Shown one piece after another: positions 62,305-64,000 of a stretch of DNA of 64,000 bases. Under the pieces are notes generated by a model. That model was not told where the DNA came from. It saw only the letters and a program-made list of their open reading frames with translations, and searched no databases. This DNA comes from an uncultured Arachnia sp. (GTDB lineage: Bacteria; Actinomycetota; Actinomycetes; Propionibacteriales; Propionibacteriaceae). Numbering within the stretch: position 1 is the stretch's first letter; each line of letters opens with the position of its first letter. The stretch covers positions 37,867-101,866 of the forward strand of contig CAKUBE010000005.1 in assembly GCA_934636715.1 (NCBI GenBank), given 5' to 3'. The translations under genes were made by a program, and so were the position numbers.

Positions 62305-63753
62305 ATGCCGACAATGCCCGTGCGAGTGTCCGGTCCACCGGAACCCGCGCGGGCTGCCATCGAGGCGCTGAGGCGGCGTCTGGACCTGCCGGACGCCTTC
62401 CCGGAAGAGGTGCTCGCGGAGGCCGAGGCCGCGACTCGGCGTCCCGAGGGCTACGTCGATGGCACGGACATCGAGTTCGTGACCATCGATCCCGAGTCCT
62501 CCAAGGACCTCGACCAGGCGCTCCACATCGCGCGCGAAGGTGACGGCTACCTGGTGCGCTACGCCATCTCGGACGTCGCGTTCTTCGTCCGTCCCGGCAC
62601 CGAACTGGAACGGGAGACGCACCGTCGAGGACAGACGAAGTACGCGCCCGGTGCCCGGATCCCGCTGCATCCTCCCGTCCTGAGCGAGGACGCGGCGTCG
62701 CTCCTGGCTGACGGGGCCCCACGGCCGGCCCTCGTGTGGGAACTGCTCCTCGACGGAGAGGGTGAGCTGCGCGATGTCGGCCTCGTCCGGGCGCTTGTGC
62801 GCAGCCGGGCGAAACTCAGCTACGACGGTGTCCAGCGGGACATCGACGAGGGACACGCACACCCGAGCATCGCGCTCCTCCCGGAGGTGGGAGAGCTTCG
62901 GCTGCGACAGGAGATCACGCGCGGCGGCGCGTCGCTGAACCTTCCCGACCAGGAGATCGTCGAGCACGACGGTGCCTGGGACCTGGCCTTCCGGCATCTG
63001 ACCCGGGTCGAGGAGTACAACGCCCAGATCTCGCTGCTGGCGGGATTCGCCGCGGCCCGCACGATGATCGACGGGAGGACCGGGATCCTCCGCACGCTCC
63101 CTCCCGCGGAGGATGACGCGGTCGCGAAGCTGCGCAGGGCCGCTGCCGCCCTCGGCGTCGACTGGCCCGCCGACCAGAGCTATGCCGAGGTCCTGCGCAC
63201 GCTGTCCCCGGAGCGCCCGCGCGACCTGGCGTTCCTCACGCGCTGCACCACGCTGTTTCGCGGCGCCGGCTATCTGGCCTTCGACGGCGGACTTCCGGGA
63301 AAGAACCTGCTCCACGGTGCGCTGGCCGCCCCATACGCGCACACCACGGCCCCGCTGCGCCGGCTCGTCGACCGCTACTCGCTGGAGATCTGCCATGCGA
63401 TCCTGAACGGTCTCGAGATTCCCGGCTGGGTACGCGAGGGACTGCCGGAGCTGCCGTCCGAGATGGCGTCGACCTCGCGCGCCGCCAATGCCTACGAGCG
63501 GGGCGTGCTCGACATCGCGGAGGCGCTGGTTCTCTCCAGCCGCGTGGGGCAGCTCCTCGACGGTGTGGTTACCGACGTGAACCCGAAGAGCGGGCTCGCG
63601 ACCGTGCAGGTCAAGGACCCGGCGGTCGAGCTCCGCGTGGAGAACGGCCGAAAGAGGGCGGGGGAGCGCATCCGACTCCGCGTCGATGCCGTCGATGCCG
63701 TCGCCCCGCGCGTCGACGTCTCGGTCGCTTCCGTCGAACTTGCAGCTGACTAG
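62305..63753 (+). CDS. RNB-domain ribonuclease (short RNase II/R type)
   Basis: A 482-residue exoribonuclease of the RNase II/R superfamily. The catalytic acidic cluster is in FVTIDPESSKDLDQALHI, and the C-terminal RNB motif is PYAHTTAPLRRLVDRY. It lacks the N-terminal cold-shock domains of E. coli RNase R/II; only a short S1-like segment may follow RNB. It should degrade RNA 3' to 5'. GTG-free ATG start one base after the zinc-ribbon gene. Last gene before the rRNA operon. Confidence 0.9.
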   Translation: MPTMPVRVSGPPEPARAAIEALRRRLDLPDAFPEEVLAEAEAATRRPEGYVDGTDIEFVTIDPESSKDLDQALHIAREGDGYLVRYAISDVAFFVRPGTELERETHRRGQTKYAPGARIPLHPPVLSEDAASLLADGAPRPALVWELLLDGEGELRDVGLVRALVRSRAKLSYDGVQRDIDEGHAHPSIALLPEVGELRLRQEITRGGASLNLPDQEIVEHDGAWDLAFRHLTRVEEYNAQISLLAGFAAARTMIDGRTGILRTLPPAEDDAVAKLRRAAAALGVDWPADQSYAEVLRTLSPERPRDLAFLTRCTTLFRGAGYLAFDGGLPGKNLLHGALAAPYAHTTAPLRRLVDRYSLEICHAILNGLEIPGWVREGLPELPSEMASTSRAANAYERGVLDIAEALVLSSRVGQLLDGVVTDVNPKSGLATVQVKDPAVELRVENGRKRAGERIRLRVDAVDAVAPRVDVSVASVELAAD

Positions 63754-63791
63754 GGGCTCAACCACCGGGGGCCATCTACGGCACCCCGGAT

Positions 63792-63820
63792 TTGCATGCC
63801 GCCGAACCACCCGGTAATGT
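63792..63820 (+). promoter_or_regulatory. Upstream rRNA promoter (P1 candidate)
   Basis: TTGCAT, 17 bases, TAATGT. It lies 87 bases before the stronger promoter at 63879, the usual tandem layout of rRNA operons. Confidence 0.55.
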
Positions 63821-63878
63821 TCTCCAAGCCGTCACAACGACGGCGAGGAACAACTGAAGCGAGCGAGATCGGGCCGGT

Positions 63879-63907
63879 TTGACAGGCCAGATCGAAGCGA
63901 GTAAAGT
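63879..63907 (+). promoter_or_regulatory. Main rRNA operon promoter
   Basis: TTGACA, 17 bases, TAAAGT, the best promoter in the window. It is followed by an rRNA leader with no coding sequence. Confidence 0.85.
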
Positions 63908-64000
63908 TGATCGAGTTGCCCCTTTGGCTGGTTGGACCTGGGTTTTTTGGGTTTGGTTGGTTGGGGTGTGTACCCGAAGCTTGAGAACTCAACAGCGTGC
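63908..64000 (+). other. 16S rRNA leader (start of an rRNA operon)
   Basis: A G/T-rich leader (TTTTTTGGGTTTGG region) ends with TTGAG-AA-CTCAA (63981-63992) and CAGCGTGC. TTGAGAACTCAACAGYGTGC is a sequence I know from just upstream of actinobacterial 16S genes, where the arms take part in processing. The 16S gene should begin soon after base 64000. Confidence 0.75.

Overview
The window is chromosomal DNA of a high-GC actinobacterium. The best fit is the Propionibacteriaceae (Tessaracoccus/Propioniciclava-like), but that placement is inference from gene content and no rRNA body is present to settle it. Support comes from the actinobacterial ribosomal gene blocks, 4-nt start/stop overlaps, TANNNT-type promoters, EF-G2, a short four-cysteine S14 and lipoprotein-type sugar-binding proteins. 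About 66 protein genes are described. No tRNA, CRISPR array, prophage or insertion sequence was found. A ribosomal RNA operon begins at the right edge: tandem promoters and a leader are visible, and the 16S gene itself should lie just outside.

Layout. 1-8350: an ABC transporter cut by the window edge, a divergent LysR/EamA pair with an SDR, a MerR regulator, and an AbiEi/DUF559-like gene flanked by palindromic repeats. 8450-15713: the spc block (rplN to rplO, then secY-adk-map). 15719-26794: a sugar island with GH3, a Tat-exported GH144-like endoglucanase, two permeases, a binding protein, LacI and a divergent GH94 phosphorylase. 26819-29802: a 53-bp relic of a second map gene, three small membrane proteins, a DUF1707 protein, a zinc metallopeptidase and a YciI protein. 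29886-33980: infA-rpmJ-rpsM-rpsK-rpsD-rpoA-rplQ. 34040-37839: an ABC importer of the TrpXYZ/COG2984 type with two binding proteins. 38244-44427: LacI, a second sugar importer and a GH127 beta-L-arabinofuranosidase. 44424-58479: ppc, a three-gene cell-envelope operon, sodA, an rRNA/tRNA modification cluster (RsmC-like, truA, trmB), YccF, NRDE, coaBC and EF-G2. 58621-63753: rplM-rpsI, glmM, a zinc-ribbon coiled-coil protein and an RNB nuclease, then the rRNA promoters.

How genes work together. The 15.7-26.8 kb island matches in content the known Listeria innocua sophoro-oligosaccharide cluster (GH94 phosphorylase, GH3 beta-glucosidase, binding protein, two permeases) and adds a secreted endo-beta-1,2-glucanase candidate. 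The same perfect 12-bp LacI-type palindrome (GTAAGCGCTTAC) precedes both the importer operon and the phosphorylase gene. I read it as a beta-1,2-glucan utilisation locus. The GH127 operon is a second LacI-controlled glycan locus. Neither sugar importer has its own ATPase, so a shared MsiK/MalK-type ATPase elsewhere is implied.

Several palindromic repeat families occupy the intergenic space. One is dispersed with a conserved frame and a variable hairpin (3327, 29821, 54289, 56340, 61347 and others). Another is a 130-bp element whose terminal arms co-vary between copies and which brackets the AbiEi/DUF559-like gene.
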